From contig HG934468.1 of the NCBI GenBank assembly GCA_000723505.1, forward strand, positions 310,001 through 374,000: 64,000 nt of DNA, in the 5' to 3' direction. Every line of letters begins with the position of its first letter. The first letter of the stretch is position 1. The stretch comes from Mucinivorans hirudinis (lineage in GTDB: Bacteria; Bacteroidota; Bacteroidia; Bacteroidales; Rikenellaceae). Made by a program: the position numbers and the translations under genes. The notes beneath the pieces were generated by a model, which worked only from the letters and a program-made list of their open reading frames with translations, had not been told where the DNA came from and searched no databases. Below are positions 63,739 to 64,000 of this stretch, in pieces.

Positions 63739-64000
63739 TTTCTCAATTATTTATGGTTTTACATATTTCAAACAAGGCTATTGTCTGCCCTGTCTGTTTA
63801 TTTGTTTACAAGTTTCCTTGTTTATAACCTTTCTTGTTTACAACTACTCTGTCAATCTTAAAAACAGCCTTTCGAGAAAGCATTAATTGTAGTCGAAATG
63901 GTTATCAGATGGCAAATAAAAAGAGAAAAATCGGACGATTTTCAACGTGGCGTTATTTGGCTTTGGTTGGCGTTACTTGGCTGCCATATCGCTGTGGTTC
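63739..64000. other. Upstream region of the tra operon with two sets of repeats
   Basis: No gene in the last 262 bp. TTGTTTA occurs at 63802, 63818 and 63834 with exact 16-bp spacing, each followed by C/T and AA or similar. TGGCGTTATTTGGC (63948-63961) and TGGCGTTACTTGGC (63968-63981) are 20 bp apart. Candidates for regulator binding sites or part of a transfer origin; no TTTG-N19-TAnnTTTG promoter was found. Confidence 0.5.

Overview
The window looks like the accessory genome of a Bacteroidales gut bacterium (Bacteroides/Alistipes-like; genus not resolvable). Support: several promoters of the Bacteroidetes type (TTTG, 19 nt, TAnnTTTG), a CTnDOT-type conjugation operon (traA to traQ), two IntDOT-like tyrosine integrases, a GG-Bacteroidales RiPP precursor, and family-specific genes (DUF1896, DUF4099/DUF3945, DUF3873, PcfK/PcfJ). 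Almost everything here is mobile or cargo.

Layout. (1) 1-4030: a partial IS110 transposase and a TPR sensor/regulator gene split by an IS4-family element with a perfect 9-bp target duplication. (2) 4228-15886: a remnant of a conjugative transposon, read on the minus strand from its integrase (15844) through a RhuM-like protein, four excisionase-like helix-turn-helix genes, a DUF4099/DUF3945 protein, a topB reduced to its C-terminus, DUF1896 and a giant methylase/helicase. (3) 16270-35107: an insertion-sequence graveyard (IS4, IS630, IS30, IS3, two IS256, IS1, an IS5-type element, and an IS1634-type element inside a second decayed IS5-type gene). Between the ISs lie the pieces of what I infer was one RiPP gene cluster: a six-bladed propeller lipoprotein, a Cys-rich double-glycine precursor, a decayed DUF3244-like gene, a glycosyltransferase clipped at both ends, and a clostripain-type peptidase. 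(4) 35287-35548: a perfect 70-bp palindrome, then tRNA-Ser(UGA) with its promoter and a terminator. (5) 35728-64000: a second, more complete conjugative transposon: integrase, RhuM-like protein, a Gabija anti-phage system (GajA/GajB), a small-protein/PcfK/PcfJ operon, a dGTPase with its own promoter, and a minus-strand tra operon from traA down to traQ.

The tra operon is interrupted twice by group II introns: one in traM, one in traI. In both cases removing the intron restores a full-length frame. For traM the guide pairing (EBS1/IBS1) can be read from the sequence and places the 5' splice site at an unusual CTGCG start. Conjugation from this element would therefore depend on splicing of two RNAs. 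traP is absent between traO and traQ.

Shared features tie the two conjugative modules together: both carry an integrase plus RhuM-like pair, and both contain the same leader element (CCACTAAAATCCA, usually beside a palindrome, just upstream of start codons). The element 5' of the traN start and the one facing the lost topB start carry covarying palindromes around a common CATTG centre. This leader element, the dismantled RiPP cluster and the two spliced tra genes are the most interesting observations.
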